A DNA stretch of 64,000 nucleotides from UBA7398 sp964632545 (GTDB lineage: Bacteria > Actinomycetota > Actinomycetes > Nanopelagicales > Nanopelagicaceae): contig CAZWBQ010000002.1 in the NCBI GenBank assembly GCA_964632545.1, forward strand, positions 62,001 through 126,000. Direction: 5' to 3'. Every line of letters starts with the position of its first letter. Within the stretch, counting starts at the first letter, position 1. The position numbers and the translations under genes were made by a program. The notes under the pieces are model-generated. The model was not told the origin of the DNA. It searched no databases and saw only the letters and a list, made by a program, of their open reading frames with translations. Of this stretch, positions 1 through 8,977 are shown in pieces.

Positions 1-299
1 CCCTTTGGAGCGATAACGTACTTATTCCATCAACTTCAGCTCATAAAAAGAATGCAGAAGCGCTAATTAACTACTACTACGAACCAGCAGTTGCTGCTCA
101 AGTTGCGGCATATGTTAATTACATCTGCCCGGTAGAAGCTGCGCAACCAGAGCTTGAGAAAATTGATCCGGCTCTTGCAGCGAGCCCATACATTTTCCCG
201 GATGCCGCAACACTTGCAAAGGTAAAGGTATTCCGATCACTTACTGCCGATGAGAGCACTAAGTTCCAGACTGCTTTTGATGAAGCTACTGGTAACTAA
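1..299 (+). CDS. potD: Polyamine ABC transporter substrate-binding protein, C-terminal part (cut by window edge)
   Basis: Only the last 98 codons are present, read in the frame that starts at base 3 and ends with TAA at 297-299. The visible protein includes an NYICPVEAAQ stretch and ends in alternating charged helices, which resembles the C-terminus of PotD/PotF-type periplasmic or lipid-anchored polyamine-binding proteins. It lies 6 bases before potA in the same direction, so it is the expected binding component of the potABCD transporter. The signal peptide and ligand-binding residues lie outside the window, so substrate preference (spermidine, putrescine or another polyamine) cannot be judged. 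Confidence 0.85.
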   Translation, partial: LWSDNVLIPSTSAHKKNAEALINYYYEPAVAAQVAAYVNYICPVEAAQPELEKIDPALAASPYIFPDAATLAKVKVFRSLTADESTKFQTAFDEATGN

Positions 300-305
300 G
301 TTCTA

Positions 306-1436
306 ATGTCGAACCCGAAAGTTTCGGACAGTAGGGGCGATTTACATCTAAATCGTTTAACAAAGCGGTTTGCTGATTTCATCGCAGTTGATGATCTTTC
401 GTTGACGGTTCCACGGGGTTCTTTCTTCGCACTACTTGGCCCTTCTGGTTGTGGCAAAACTACGACGCTACGAATGATTGCCGGACTAGAAGAACCTACC
501 CAAGGAATGATTGCAATTGGCGATACTGATATCACCACAGCTAAACCGTATCGTCGACCAGTAAATACCGTCTTTCAAAATTATGCGCTCTTTCCACACC
601 TCACTATCTTCGAAAATATCGCATTCGGATTACGTCGTCGCGGTGTTAAGGATGTTAAGAAAGATGTAGATAACGTTTTGGAATTGGTAGAACTCGGACA
701 TCTTGCAGAACGTAAACCAAATCAACTTTCTGGTGGACAGCAGCAACGTATTGCGGTCGCTCGAGCGATTGTAAATAAGCCAGAAGTATTGCTGCTCGAT
801 GAACCACTAGGCGCACTTGATTTAAAACTTCGTCGCCAAATGCAGATTGAATTAAAGCGGATTCAGATGGAAGTTGGAATTACCTTCATTCACGTTACGC
901 ACGACCAAGAAGAAGCGATGACCATGGCAGACACCATCGCTGTTATGAACCAAGGCAAAATTGAACAGTTAGGTTCGCCAGCAGAACTTTATGAGTCACC
1001 AAAAACTGCTTTCGTTGCTAACTTCCTTGGCCAATCAAACTTGATTAAAGGCAAAGTTAACTCAAGATCTGGCGACAGCGCCTCAGTGAAGATTCACGGC
1101 ATCGATATCGAAGTTCCAATATCTCGAATGTCATCGCACGGTGATTCTGTATTAATTGGTATACGTCCCGAGAAGCTCAATATCAATTCAAATAGTAAGA
1201 ATTCAATTGGCAACGGCACCGTTACCGATGCATCTTTTGTCGGCGTATCTACGCAATATTTAGTTAAGACATCGTGGGATGAAGAGTTAGTTGTTTTCGA
1301 ACAAAACGATGCCGGCGCTCCAGATATTAAAGTGGGGGATACCGTCTCACTCTCTTGGGAACCAGCTCATACATTCGCACTTGATGGCGATCAAGATCTC
1401 TCTGCTGGTGCAGATGTAGATCACGAGGCTGATTAA
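306..1436 (+). CDS. potA: Polyamine ABC transporter ATP-binding protein
   Basis: A 376-residue ABC ATPase that would power polyamine uptake from the inner face of the membrane. Walker A (GPSGCGKTT, residues 45-53), Q-loop Gln91, signature LSGGQQQR (141-148), Walker B with LLLDEP (162-167) and switch His199 are all present. The C-terminal part (about 275-365) fits the regulatory TOBE domain of the PotA/MalK group. The start at 306 follows the potD stop by 6 bases, with no strong ribosome site, consistent with coupled translation. It is followed by two permease genes with the PotB and PotC pattern. Family and role are secure; the exact polyamine is inferred from context. Confidence 0.93.
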   Translation: MSNPKVSDSRGDLHLNRLTKRFADFIAVDDLSLTVPRGSFFALLGPSGCGKTTTLRMIAGLEEPTQGMIAIGDTDITTAKPYRRPVNTVFQNYALFPHLTIFENIAFGLRRRGVKDVKKDVDNVLELVELGHLAERKPNQLSGGQQQRIAVARAIVNKPEVLLLDEPLGALDLKLRRQMQIELKRIQMEVGITFIHVTHDQEEAMTMADTIAVMNQGKIEQLGSPAELYESPKTAFVANFLGQSNLIKGKVNSRSGDSASVKIHGIDIEVPISRMSSHGDSVLIGIRPEKLNINSNSKNSIGNGTVTDASFVGVSTQYLVKTSWDEELVVFEQNDAGAPDIKVGDTVSLSWEPAHTFALDGDQDLSAGADVDHEAD

Positions 1437-1445
1437 GAAAAGCTA

Positions 1446-2351
1446 ATGGCATTTTTACATGCGACTGCACACGCAAGTGCGCCAGCTATCGATAATGCAG
1501 TAAAGAAGCGCTCACTAACACCTTACCTTTTACTTCTTCCAGGCATGGTCTGGTTATTGGGATTTTTTGTTTTACCAATTGCCACGCTAGCCAGCACTTC
1601 AACTATGACTCGCCCAGATGGTGCAGCTGTTGGTACCTATGTGCAATCACTTCGGTTTCAAAATTATCTTGATGCATTTAGCGCTAACAAAGATCAATTT
1701 TTTCGTTCATTTATTTATGCCGGAATTGCGACGCTTCTTGCACTAGCAATTGCTTATCCGCTCGCATACATGATTGCATTTAAAGCTGGAAAAATGCGCA
1801 GCTTCTTATTAGTTCTTGTAGTAGCACCATTTTTTACCTCTTTCTTGCTTAGAACTATTGCTTGGACTCAAATTCTGGGGGATGAAGGCCCGGTGGTTTC
1901 ATTCTTAAAAGCTCTGCCATTTTTCAGTAACGAAATTCGCTTAACTTCAACACCATTTGCAGTTGTCTCTGGTTTAACTTATAACTTTCTGCCATTCATG
2001 ACCCTGCCGCTTTATGCGAGTTTGGAACGAATTGATCCTCGAACGCTAGAAGCAGCTGGCGATCTTTATGCCAATGGTTTAACCACTTTTCGCCGAGTAA
2101 CTGTGCCTTTATCTATGCCTGGCGTTGTTGCTGGAACTCTTCTAACTTTTATCCCAGCTGCTGGTGACTATGTAAATGCTTATCTATTAGGTAACCCAAG
2201 CACCCGGATGATTGGTAACGTAATTGATTCGCGCTTTTTTGCCGTAGTTGATTACCCAACTGCTGCAGCGCTTTCCTTTACTTTAATGGCAGCAATTTTG
2301 ATTTTAGTAACGCTCTACATTCGCAAAGCTGGAACGGACGAATTGGTATGA
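1446..2351 (+). CDS. potB: Polyamine ABC transporter permease PotB
   Basis: A 301-residue integral membrane permease with about six hydrophobic helices. The cytoplasmic coupling (EAA) loop is visible as EAAGDLYANG followed by a VPLSMPG segment near residues 195-225, the part that docks onto PotA. A short N-terminal extension precedes the first helix at about residues 27-50. It starts 9 bases after potA and overlaps potC by 4 bases (ATGA), so it belongs to the same transcript. Assignment as PotB rather than PotC rests on order and on the closer match of the first permease to the PotB subfamily. Confidence 0.9.
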   Translation: MAFLHATAHASAPAIDNAVKKRSLTPYLLLLPGMVWLLGFFVLPIATLASTSTMTRPDGAAVGTYVQSLRFQNYLDAFSANKDQFFRSFIYAGIATLLALAIAYPLAYMIAFKAGKMRSFLLVLVVAPFFTSFLLRTIAWTQILGDEGPVVSFLKALPFFSNEIRLTSTPFAVVSGLTYNFLPFMTLPLYASLERIDPRTLEAAGDLYANGLTTFRRVTVPLSMPGVVAGTLLTFIPAAGDYVNAYLLGNPSTRMIGNVIDSRFFAVVDYPTAAALSFTLMAAILILVTLYIRKAGTDELV

Positions 2352-3184
2352 CGACCAAATCACTCGCACCGGCACCTATGCCAACGCTTTCACATCGCGC
2401 CTCCCGTTGGTTTGCGCGTAACTTAATTCGTATTTATGCCGCATTAGCTTTTATCTACCTCTTCATTCCGGTTGCTTATACATTTGCTTTTTCTTTTAAT
2501 AATTCTGCAAAAAGTAATTTAGTTTGGAAAGGCTTCACGCTTAATAATTGGAAAAATCCATGTGGTGCTCCAGAGGTTTGCTCAGCGCTGGGTAATTCAC
2601 TCAAAATTGGATTAATCTCCACAATTCTTGCAACCATCCTTGGCACCATGATTGCTTTTGCACTTGGCCGTTATCGTTTTAAAGGGCGTTCAGTAATAAA
2701 CCTTTTGATTTTTCTACCAATGGCTACTCCAGAAGTGGTACTCGGCGCATCACTTCTTGCGATGTTCTTGAATTTCCGAATCAATCCGGGTATGACCACA
2801 ATCATTATTGCGCACGTGATGTTCTGTATTTCATTCGTAGTAGTAACGGTTAAGGCAAGAATCGCCAGCCTTGATCCTCGGTTAGAACAAGCGGCTATGG
2901 ATCTATATGCAAACGAACGCGAAACCTTTCGCTATATAACTTTGCCACTAGTGATGCCTGGTATCGCTGGTGCAGCTCTTCTCTCCTTCAGTCTTTCTTT
3001 TGACGATTTCATCATCACTAATTTCAATTCGGGCACAGTCGCAACTTTCCCTAAGTTTGTATATGTATCTGCGGCCCGAGGTATTCCAGCACAAGCTAAT
3101 GTAATTGGTAGTTCGATGTTCTTTATTGCGCTAATTATTGTTGTGGCTGGACAAATAATCGGCCGTCGCCGAAAAGCTAGATAG
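2348..3184 (+). CDS. potC: Polyamine ABC transporter permease PotC
   Basis: A 278-residue second permease of the polyamine transporter, expected to pair with PotB in the membrane. An N-terminal helix (about 28-50) is followed by four to five more, and the EAA loop QAAMDLYANERETF with the LPLVMPG segment sits near residues 180-205. The SFDDFIITNF segment after the loop is typical of PotC/PotI proteins. The start codon overlaps the potB stop (ATGA), implying translational coupling. The next gene, an agmatinase-family enzyme, begins 9 bases after the stop. Confidence 0.9.
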   Translation: MTTKSLAPAPMPTLSHRASRWFARNLIRIYAALAFIYLFIPVAYTFAFSFNNSAKSNLVWKGFTLNNWKNPCGAPEVCSALGNSLKIGLISTILATILGTMIAFALGRYRFKGRSVINLLIFLPMATPEVVLGASLLAMFLNFRINPGMTTIIIAHVMFCISFVVVTVKARIASLDPRLEQAAMDLYANERETFRYITLPLVMPGIAGAALLSFSLSFDDFIITNFNSGTVATFPKFVYVSAARGIPAQANVIGSSMFFIALIIVVAGQIIGRRRKAR

Positions 3185-3193
3185 TCTTAAACC

Positions 3194-4192
3194 ATGGCCA
3201 ACATCGGGAATATGTACGGACCAAATTTTACCTTTCTTGGCGTCCCGGCATGTGATCTCGATAATCCTGGCAGTTTCATAGGTGCGGATGTAATTATCGT
3301 TGGCGCACCTATCGATTCTGGAACTTCACACAGGTCAGGTGCAAAGTTTGGTCCACAAGCAATACGTGGAACAGATTATTTACCGCATGATGGCGAGCGA
3401 CCACACCTTGCTTTGCGCGTTGATGGTTTAAAAGATTTAAAAGTTTTTGATGCTGGTGATCTATTAATGCCGCCAGGAGATTTAGTTGATTCGCTTAAGG
3501 TATTAGAAGCTGCGACTGAAAAGATTTCCAGGGCTGGTGCGATTGCGGTAGTGCTCGGTGGCGACCATTCCATTGCCTCGGCTGATGTAACTGGTATCGC
3601 TAATCACCGCGGTTTTGGAAAAGTTTCGATGATTCATTTTGATGCGCATGCTGATACTGGTGACAATCAATTTGGTGCGCTAGTCGGACATGGAACTCCA
3701 ATGCGACGGTTAATTGATTCTGGCGCGGTACGTGGCGATCGATTTTTGCAATTAGGTTTACGTGGGTATTGGCCCGATAACACGACGTTAAATTGGATGC
3801 GTGATCAAGGAATGCGTTCCTACGAAATGACCGAGATTCATCACCGCGGTATGAAAGCAGTTCTGGATGAATCTTTTATAACACTCACTGATGGATGTGA
3901 CGGCGTTTTTCTTTCAGTTGATATTGATGTGGTTGATCCTGGGATGGCTCCTGGAACTGGCACACCAGAACCAGGTGGCATGACAAGTAGAGAGTTATTA
4001 GAAGCAGTTCGCCGAATTTGTTTGGAGCTACCAATTGTTGGCGTTGATATTGTTGAAGTATCACCACCATTTGATAGCGCAGATATCACCGCGATGTTAG
4101 CTAATCGCGTAGTACTTGAAGCGTTAAGTGCAATTGCATTTAAGCGTACTGGTGGCGTTTATTCGCCAACTAGAAATTTACTAGATCGTTAA
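3194..4192 (+). CDS. speB: Agmatinase-family ureohydrolase
   Basis: A 332-residue cytoplasmic enzyme of the arginase/agmatinase family, which hydrolyses a guanidino compound to an amine plus urea at a two-manganese centre. All metal ligands of the family are visible: His125 (GGDHS), Asp150, His152 and Asp154 (HFDAHAD), Asp243 and Asp245 (SVDIDVVDP). It follows potC by 9 bases in one operon and converges on a GABA aminotransferase with which it shares a 4-base TTAA containing both stop codons. Agmatine to putrescine is the standard reading. Because GABA transaminase is the neighbour, 4-guanidinobutyrate to GABA is an equally reasonable substrate. Sequence alone does not separate these. Confidence 0.85.
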   Translation: MANIGNMYGPNFTFLGVPACDLDNPGSFIGADVIIVGAPIDSGTSHRSGAKFGPQAIRGTDYLPHDGERPHLALRVDGLKDLKVFDAGDLLMPPGDLVDSLKVLEAATEKISRAGAIAVVLGGDHSIASADVTGIANHRGFGKVSMIHFDAHADTGDNQFGALVGHGTPMRRLIDSGAVRGDRFLQLGLRGYWPDNTTLNWMRDQGMRSYEMTEIHHRGMKAVLDESFITLTDGCDGVFLSVDIDVVDPGMAPGTGTPEPGGMTSRELLEAVRRICLELPIVGVDIVEVSPPFDSADITAMLANRVVLEALSAIAFKRTGGVYSPTRNLLDR

Positions 4193-5532
4193 ATCGCTTG
4201 CGCGATAGCTTTATCAAGTATTTCCAAGGCTTCAAGTAGCAAGTTTTCTGGCATTACAAGCGGTGGCAGCAGTCGAATTACGTTTCCATAAGTTCCAGCT
4301 GAAAGAATTAATACGCCATTTACTTGGCAATATTTCACAATTGAGGCAAGCGCTGCAGAGTTTGGTTCAATTCCGCCTGGCAGTACTAATTCGATTGCTT
4401 GCATTGCGCCGCGACCACGTACATCACCGATGATTGAATATTTCTTCTGCATCCCAACAAGTGCATCTCGCATAATTTTTCCGAGGTGAAGTGAACGTTC
4501 ACAAAGTTTTTCCTCTTCGATGGTTGCGATTGCGCCAAGTGCAGCTGCGCATGCGATCGGCGAGCCACCGTAGGTACCACCTAACCCACCAGCATGAATT
4601 GAATCCATAACATCAGCGCGACCAGTTACAGCGGCAAGCGGCAAACCACCAGCGATTCCTTTAGCGGTAGTAATTAAATCTGGAACTACACCTTCATCTT
4701 CACAGGCAAACATCACACCAGTTCTTGCAAAACCCGTTTGCACTTCATCAGCGATAAAGAGCGCGCCATTGTCGGTGCAGAATTTAGAAAGCCCAGCGAT
4801 AAATCCTTTAGGTGGCACGATGAAGCCGCCTTCGCCTTGGATAGGTTCAATTACGATTGCAGCAAGTCGATTTACGCCTATTTCTTTTTCAATTTTATGA
4901 AGTACTACATCGAGCGCTTCGTTAGCGCAATTTTCTGCACCACCTGGCCAGCGGAATGGATAAGCCATCGGCATCCGATAAATTTCTGGAGTAAACGGTC
5001 CGAAACCATCTTTATATGGCATGTTCTTTGCAGTCATTGCCATCGTTAAGTTTGTACGACCGTGATAACCGTGTTCAAATACCACAACCGCTTCGCGCTT
5101 TGTAAAGCGCCGAGCAATTTTTACAGCATTTTCTAGCGCTTCTGCACCAGAATTAAATAGTGCAGATTTCTTTTTACCCGTGCCTGGGGTTAAGCGATTT
5201 AGCGCTTCGCATACTTCTATATATCCCATATATGGCGCAACCATGAAACAGGTGTGGGTGAAAGCTTGTACTTGATCTATAACATTTTTCACAACGCGGT
5301 TGGCGCTATTTCCAACGCTAACTACCGCAATTCCAGAACCCATATCAATGATGGAGTTACCATCGATATCAACGATGACACCGCCGCCAGCTTTTTCAAC
5401 CATTACTGGAATGGTCATACCAAGAGCCGCGGACACAGCATCGCTACGTCGTTGCATCAAGGCTTGGGATTTTGGACCCGGAATAGCGGTTACTAATTTA
5501 CGAACTTGCGGAATATTTGGGCCAGTAGACAT
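4189..5532 (-). CDS. gabT: 4-aminobutyrate aminotransferase
   Basis: A 447-residue class III PLP aminotransferase, predicted to convert GABA and 2-oxoglutarate to succinate semialdehyde and glutamate. NSGAEALE (127-134) forms the phosphate-binding turn, Asp262 in ADEVQTG contacts the PLP pyridine nitrogen, and Lys291 in TTAKGIAGG is the Schiff-base lysine. Length and motifs fit GabT better than acetylornithine aminotransferase. A TAGAAT hexamer ends 6 bases before the ATG on the minus strand, so the gene probably has its own leaderless transcript although the kinase gene ends just upstream. Together with the polyamine transporter and ureohydrolase it suggests use of polyamine or guanidino nitrogen and carbon. 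Confidence 0.88.
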   Translation of the reverse strand: MSTGPNIPQVRKLVTAIPGPKSQALMQRRSDAVSAALGMTIPVMVEKAGGGVIVDIDGNSIIDMGSGIAVVSVGNSANRVVKNVIDQVQAFTHTCFMVAPYMGYIEVCEALNRLTPGTGKKKSALFNSGAEALENAVKIARRFTKREAVVVFEHGYHGRTNLTMAMTAKNMPYKDGFGPFTPEIYRMPMAYPFRWPGGAENCANEALDVVLHKIEKEIGVNRLAAIVIEPIQGEGGFIVPPKGFIAGLSKFCTDNGALFIADEVQTGFARTGVMFACEDEGVVPDLITTAKGIAGGLPLAAVTGRADVMDSIHAGGLGGTYGGSPIACAAALGAIATIEEEKLCERSLHLGKIMRDALVGMQKKYSIIGDVRGRGAMQAIELVLPGGIEPNSAALASIVKYCQVNGVLILSAGTYGNVIRLLPPLVMPENLLLEALEILDKAIAQAI

Positions 5533-5538
5533 GGCTCG

Positions 5539-5544
5539 ATTCTA
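5539..5544 (-). promoter_or_regulatory. Candidate -10 element of gabT (leaderless)
   Basis: On the minus strand TAGAAT is followed by six bases and then the gabT ATG, so transcription would begin at or next to the start codon. The hexamer fits the actinobacterial TAnnnT -10 pattern. It lies in the 20-base gap between the kinase stop and gabT. Confidence 0.5.
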
Positions 5545-5552
5545 GCGCGAAA

Positions 5553-6461
5553 TTAAGAATATTTTAGAGCGTGATTTATCGCACCGTATACGGGCAAATC
5601 CTTAAGAACTTCGGTTTTCGCGCCAGGTAATGCGTTAACTATTTCATTGTTAAAAACATCATCAAAAAGTGTAGAGCCGCAAGTATGCAATCCACCAGCT
5701 CGGACTACTTTAAATGGATCTCCATCGAATTCAAGTTGTTTTGCAATCCCAATCACATCTTCTGCATGTTGTTTTGCAACGGATTTAATAATTTCAGAAC
5801 TTGCCTGGTCGCCATCGTGTGCTAATTCAAAAATTAGGGGAGTGCGATCTTCTTCAAAGCGCAGTCCACCGCGAGTGTGTGCTTCGAAAAATTCCATCAC
5901 ATCGGTAAAGCCAAAGAGCGCAGGGATCTGAATGGATAGAACTGAGCGCGGCCGTTGACCATGAATTTCCATTGCAATTCGATCAAGAGCCATACCAATT
6001 ACTTGACCAGCGCCACCAGCTTCGCCCATCCGCATTCCCATCGTCTGAAAAGATTTGCCGTTATGTTGCCCGACAGTTTTTCCACCAGTACCCGCAATTG
6101 AAGCAATGCCATCACCATCAGGAACTCCAGCATAAAGTGCTGCAAACGCATCATTAATAATAGAGACATTAGTTGTAAAACCAATTGCAGCTATTATTGG
6201 ACGCATCATCTCAACATCAGATGGCCAATCAATTCCAGACATTGCAAATGTAGCCTTTGCTACTTCGCTCTTCACTGCGCCAGCCTTGGCAAGCGCTTCA
6301 GTTATTACTAAATCAAGTGCAGATTGCGTTTTTGATAAACCAACTCGCTCCCATTGCGCTGCACCGTTTCCAGCAATTGCAATAATCTTTCCGGATAAGT
6401 CGGCAACACAGGCATCGGTTTTAGTTCCGCCGGCATCAATTCCAAGAATATATTTAGACAT
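5553..6461 (-). CDS. BadF/BadG-type sugar kinase, probable N-acetylglucosamine or disaccharide kinase
   Basis: A 302-residue ASKHA-fold kinase of the BadF/BadG/BcrA/BcrD ATPase family, to which N-acetylglucosamine kinases belong. The phosphate-1 motif DAGGTKT is at residues 9-15, and a second nucleotide segment, SIAGTGG, lies near residues 122-128. The ATG at 6461 is preferred over the upstream TTG at 6464. The gene overlaps the glycosidase gene by 8 bases, so the two are translated together. Because the transporter is ABC-type and does not phosphorylate its cargo, this kinase is the natural source of the 6-phosphate that the family 4 glycosidase needs. Alternatively it phosphorylates the released free sugar. 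The substrate is not proven by sequence. Confidence 0.75.
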   Translation of the reverse strand: MSKYILGIDAGGTKTDACVADLSGKIIAIAGNGAAQWERVGLSKTQSALDLVITEALAKAGAVKSEVAKATFAMSGIDWPSDVEMMRPIIAAIGFTTNVSIINDAFAALYAGVPDGDGIASIAGTGGKTVGQHNGKSFQTMGMRMGEAGGAGQVIGMALDRIAMEIHGQRPRSVLSIQIPALFGFTDVMEFFEAHTRGGLRFEEDRTPLIFELAHDGDQASSEIIKSVAKQHAEDVIGIAKQLEFDGDPFKVVRAGGLHTCGSTLFDDVFNNEIVNALPGAKTEVLKDLPVYGAINHALKYS

Positions 6462-7737
6462 CAAAACGCCCTAACAACCCTCGGTTAACTTCTTTTAAGC
6501 GGGCCCAAACATCTTTCGCTATACCTGCTTTTGGTCCAAGCGGGTTAGAAACTAGCGCTCGAATTGCAGTTGCTTCATCACCTGACTGAGCTGCTTGGAT
6601 TGTAAGAAGCTCAAAGTTTTTTACACCGTCAACCAAAACCTTAATATCAGGCCGCATTGCACTTGATGGCAGCGCTTTTGCGCCATCTTTTGTAATGAGA
6701 GAAGGAAGTTCCATAACAACATCGTCTGGAAAATCTGGAATAGCGCCGTTATTACGGGTATTTACTACATGCACTTTTCCAGCATCAGAAGCAATATCTG
6801 CCATTAATTCGGCCGCTGAATCTGAATAGTATGCACCACCGCGGAGCATTAACTCATCTGGTTTACTCTTTAAATTTTCATCCCCATATTTAATTAATAG
6901 ATCAGCCTCAATTTTCATAACTTCAGATGCACGAGTTGCTGCAGTTTTCTGGAAATTTATCCAAGCTTGCGTTTCATAGTAGTAAAGCAGGTAATAATTC
7001 GGAATCGCTTTGATTTTATCGATAGCTTCTGGAGACCAATAAGGTTCAGCATCTTGTCCGCCAGATTTCACGGTTAAGCCGCGAAAACCTTGAATGGCAT
7101 CGGAAGATCGATCAATTCCGCTGATTTTTGCGCCTCGTACCCAAGAAAGGTGATTTAATCCAACGTAATCCATTTCAATTTCAGTAAATGGAACTTTAAG
7201 TGTATTTGCAATTTCAGTTTTTATATTCCAAGGGACATTACATAATCCAATGGTCTTTACTTGAGGCATATGGCGAAGCAAAGCTTCTGTGATTAATCCG
7301 GCTGGATTTGTGAAGTTAAGTAGCATTGCATTTGGAGATTCTTCAGAAATGATCTGAGCTAGATTTAGCGCAACTGGAATTGTTCGAAGCGCTTTGGCAA
7401 AGCCCCCAACGCCCACTGTCTCTTGACCCACTAAATTAAATTCACGTCCTAGCTTCTCGTCTCGATCTCGCGCAGCTTGCGTGCCAATTCGAAATTGGCT
7501 AACCACAAAATTGGTATCACGAATTGCGTTACGTAGGTCATTGCCCCAAGTAATTGAAATTCCACCACCAGCGGCATTCGCCATACGTTCCGCAAATTTT
7601 CCAACGATCTCTAAACGTTGATGGTTGATGTCGTGAAGATGGATATGGCTAATTGGCAATCGACCGCGACGAGTGAGTACACCGTCAATTAGTTCAGGGG
7701 TATAGGTAGATCCGCCACCGATCACTGCAAGTTTCAT
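6454..7737 (-). CDS. Family 4 glycosidase, probable 6-phospho-beta-glucosidase
   Basis: A 427-residue glycoside hydrolase of family GH4, which uses NAD and a divalent metal and works by oxidation-elimination rather than acid hydrolysis. The Rossmann loop GGGSTYTPE is at residues 7-15, the NPAG motif at 144-147, Cys166-Asn167 and His196 match the metal and substrate ligands, and a tyrosine-rich segment (NYYLLYYYE) lies near 248-256. The overall pattern is that of the 6-phospho-beta-glucosidase branch (CelF/BglB-like) rather than alpha-galactosidase. It sits between the ROK regulator (19 bases away) and the kinase (8-base overlap). Its usual substrates come from PTS uptake, but no PTS gene is visible here. 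Confidence 0.85.
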   Translation of the reverse strand: MKLAVIGGGSTYTPELIDGVLTRRGRLPISHIHLHDINHQRLEIVGKFAERMANAAGGGISITWGNDLRNAIRDTNFVVSQFRIGTQAARDRDEKLGREFNLVGQETVGVGGFAKALRTIPVALNLAQIISEESPNAMLLNFTNPAGLITEALLRHMPQVKTIGLCNVPWNIKTEIANTLKVPFTEIEMDYVGLNHLSWVRGAKISGIDRSSDAIQGFRGLTVKSGGQDAEPYWSPEAIDKIKAIPNYYLLYYYETQAWINFQKTAATRASEVMKIEADLLIKYGDENLKSKPDELMLRGGAYYSDSAAELMADIASDAGKVHVVNTRNNGAIPDFPDDVVMELPSLITKDGAKALPSSAMRPDIKVLVDGVKNFELLTIQAAQSGDEATAIRALVSNPLGPKAGIAKDVWARLKEVNRGLLGRFDV

Positions 7738-7756
7738 AAGTTGATTTCGCTATTAG

Positions 7757-8977
7757 CTATCTAGCAATTTCAAGAAGTTTTGTTGGGGTGTAATTCCCAG
7801 CCATTCGTTCTTCGAAAACCAAATCGCAGGCTAAATCAGTTGCAATATCAATCGCACCAATTAATACTGCGCTATCGCCAAGTTTCGAAACTTCAATTTT
7901 CGGTGGAAATGGCAGGATTTTCGCCATGATCGAAATGATTGGGTCGAGGAGTACATCGGCTTGTCGACCAATTCCGCCAGAGAGAATTACAACTTCGACA
8001 TCAACAACGGAAGCGATCCCAGCAATGTATAGGGCGATTCGCGCAGCTTCTTCATTCACAACGGCTAGACCAAGTGAATCTCCCATGCGCGCTGCTTCCA
8101 TGATCTTTTCATTTGAATAAGGCGTTTTCAACGATGTGCTTCGGTATTTGCTAGCAAGATTTTTGGCTAATTCTGGAAGTAGATCAGCTGACGGGTTAGT
8201 TGCAGTTTTATGGGTATCAAATGGATCTCCAAATGGAATATAGAAGATTTCACCAGCCGCACCGCGATGGCCACGATGTAATTTTCCATTAAGCACTAGA
8301 CCAGAACCAATACCGGAACCGATAGAAAGTACAGCAAAATTCTCTTTGCCATTTCCAAACCCATGTCCTTGTTCAGCAATTGTTACCAAATTTATATCGT
8401 TTTCGACCAGCGGGGTAATTTTGAATTGCGCCTGAATTAATTTTCCTAAATTTACGCCATCTAAACTATCGATTGTTCCAGCAATCGCAACTTTGCCGCT
8501 CTTTTGATCGATTACTCCCGGTGTTCCAACCACAATTGACGCCACATCTTTTATTGAATGTTTAGAAGTTTTTAATACTTGGTCAACTCCAGTTTTAATA
8601 GTTTCGAGAATTTCAGATAGTGATAGTTTTTTTACTGCAAAGCTTTCCTGACTAAGGGTTTTCCCAGTTAAATCTCCAAGTGCAACTCGAATAAACTTTG
8701 CACCAATATCAATACCTAGCCCAAGTTTTACATCGCTAACCGCTTCAAAAACAGACTTGGCACGTTTTGAATCGCTTTCGCCTGGAAAATATTCCTGTAC
8801 TAATCCAGATTGGGTGAGTGATTTGAGCACTAATGAAGTTGTTGGGCGAGAGAGACCGTTTATGCGAGCTATTTCGGCGGCATGTAGCGCGCCGCTTTCA
8901 CGTAACCCATCTAGAACTCGACGCTCGTTTATTGCACGCAACATCGAAGGGATTGCAGGTGATTTACTTTTTTTCAT
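7757..8977 (-). CDS. ROK-family transcriptional regulator
   Basis: A 406-residue repressor-type ROK protein: an N-terminal winged helix (about residues 10-75, with AEIARINGLSRPTTS as the likely recognition region), followed by a sugar-kinase-like ROK domain. The glycine-rich SIGSGIGSG loop and the VENDIN segment are present, but the cysteine cluster that normally binds structural zinc is absent and the usual GEIGH box reads GEIFY. It therefore looks like a sugar sensor without kinase activity. The start overlaps the permease stop by one base (TAATG). The tandem palindromes at 12271-12307 upstream of the operon are its most likely operator. Confidence 0.85.
   Translation of the reverse strand: MKKSKSPAIPSMLRAINERRVLDGLRESGALHAAEIARINGLSRPTTSLVLKSLTQSGLVQEYFPGESDSKRAKSVFEAVSDVKLGLGIDIGAKFIRVALGDLTGKTLSQESFAVKKLSLSEILETIKTGVDQVLKTSKHSIKDVASIVVGTPGVIDQKSGKVAIAGTIDSLDGVNLGKLIQAQFKITPLVENDINLVTIAEQGHGFGNGKENFAVLSIGSGIGSGLVLNGKLHRGHRGAAGEIFYIPFGDPFDTHKTATNPSADLLPELAKNLASKYRSTSLKTPYSNEKIMEAARMGDSLGLAVVNEEAARIALYIAGIASVVDVEVVILSGGIGRQADVLLDPIISIMAKILPFPPKIEVSKLGDSAVLIGAIDIATDLACDLVFEERMAGNYTPTKLLEIAR

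Noticed and set aside
5553..6461. 2-hydroxyglutaryl-CoA dehydratase or benzoyl-CoA reductase activator
   Set aside because: It shares the BadF/BcrA fold, but there is no iron-sulfur cysteine pattern and the operon is for sugar use.
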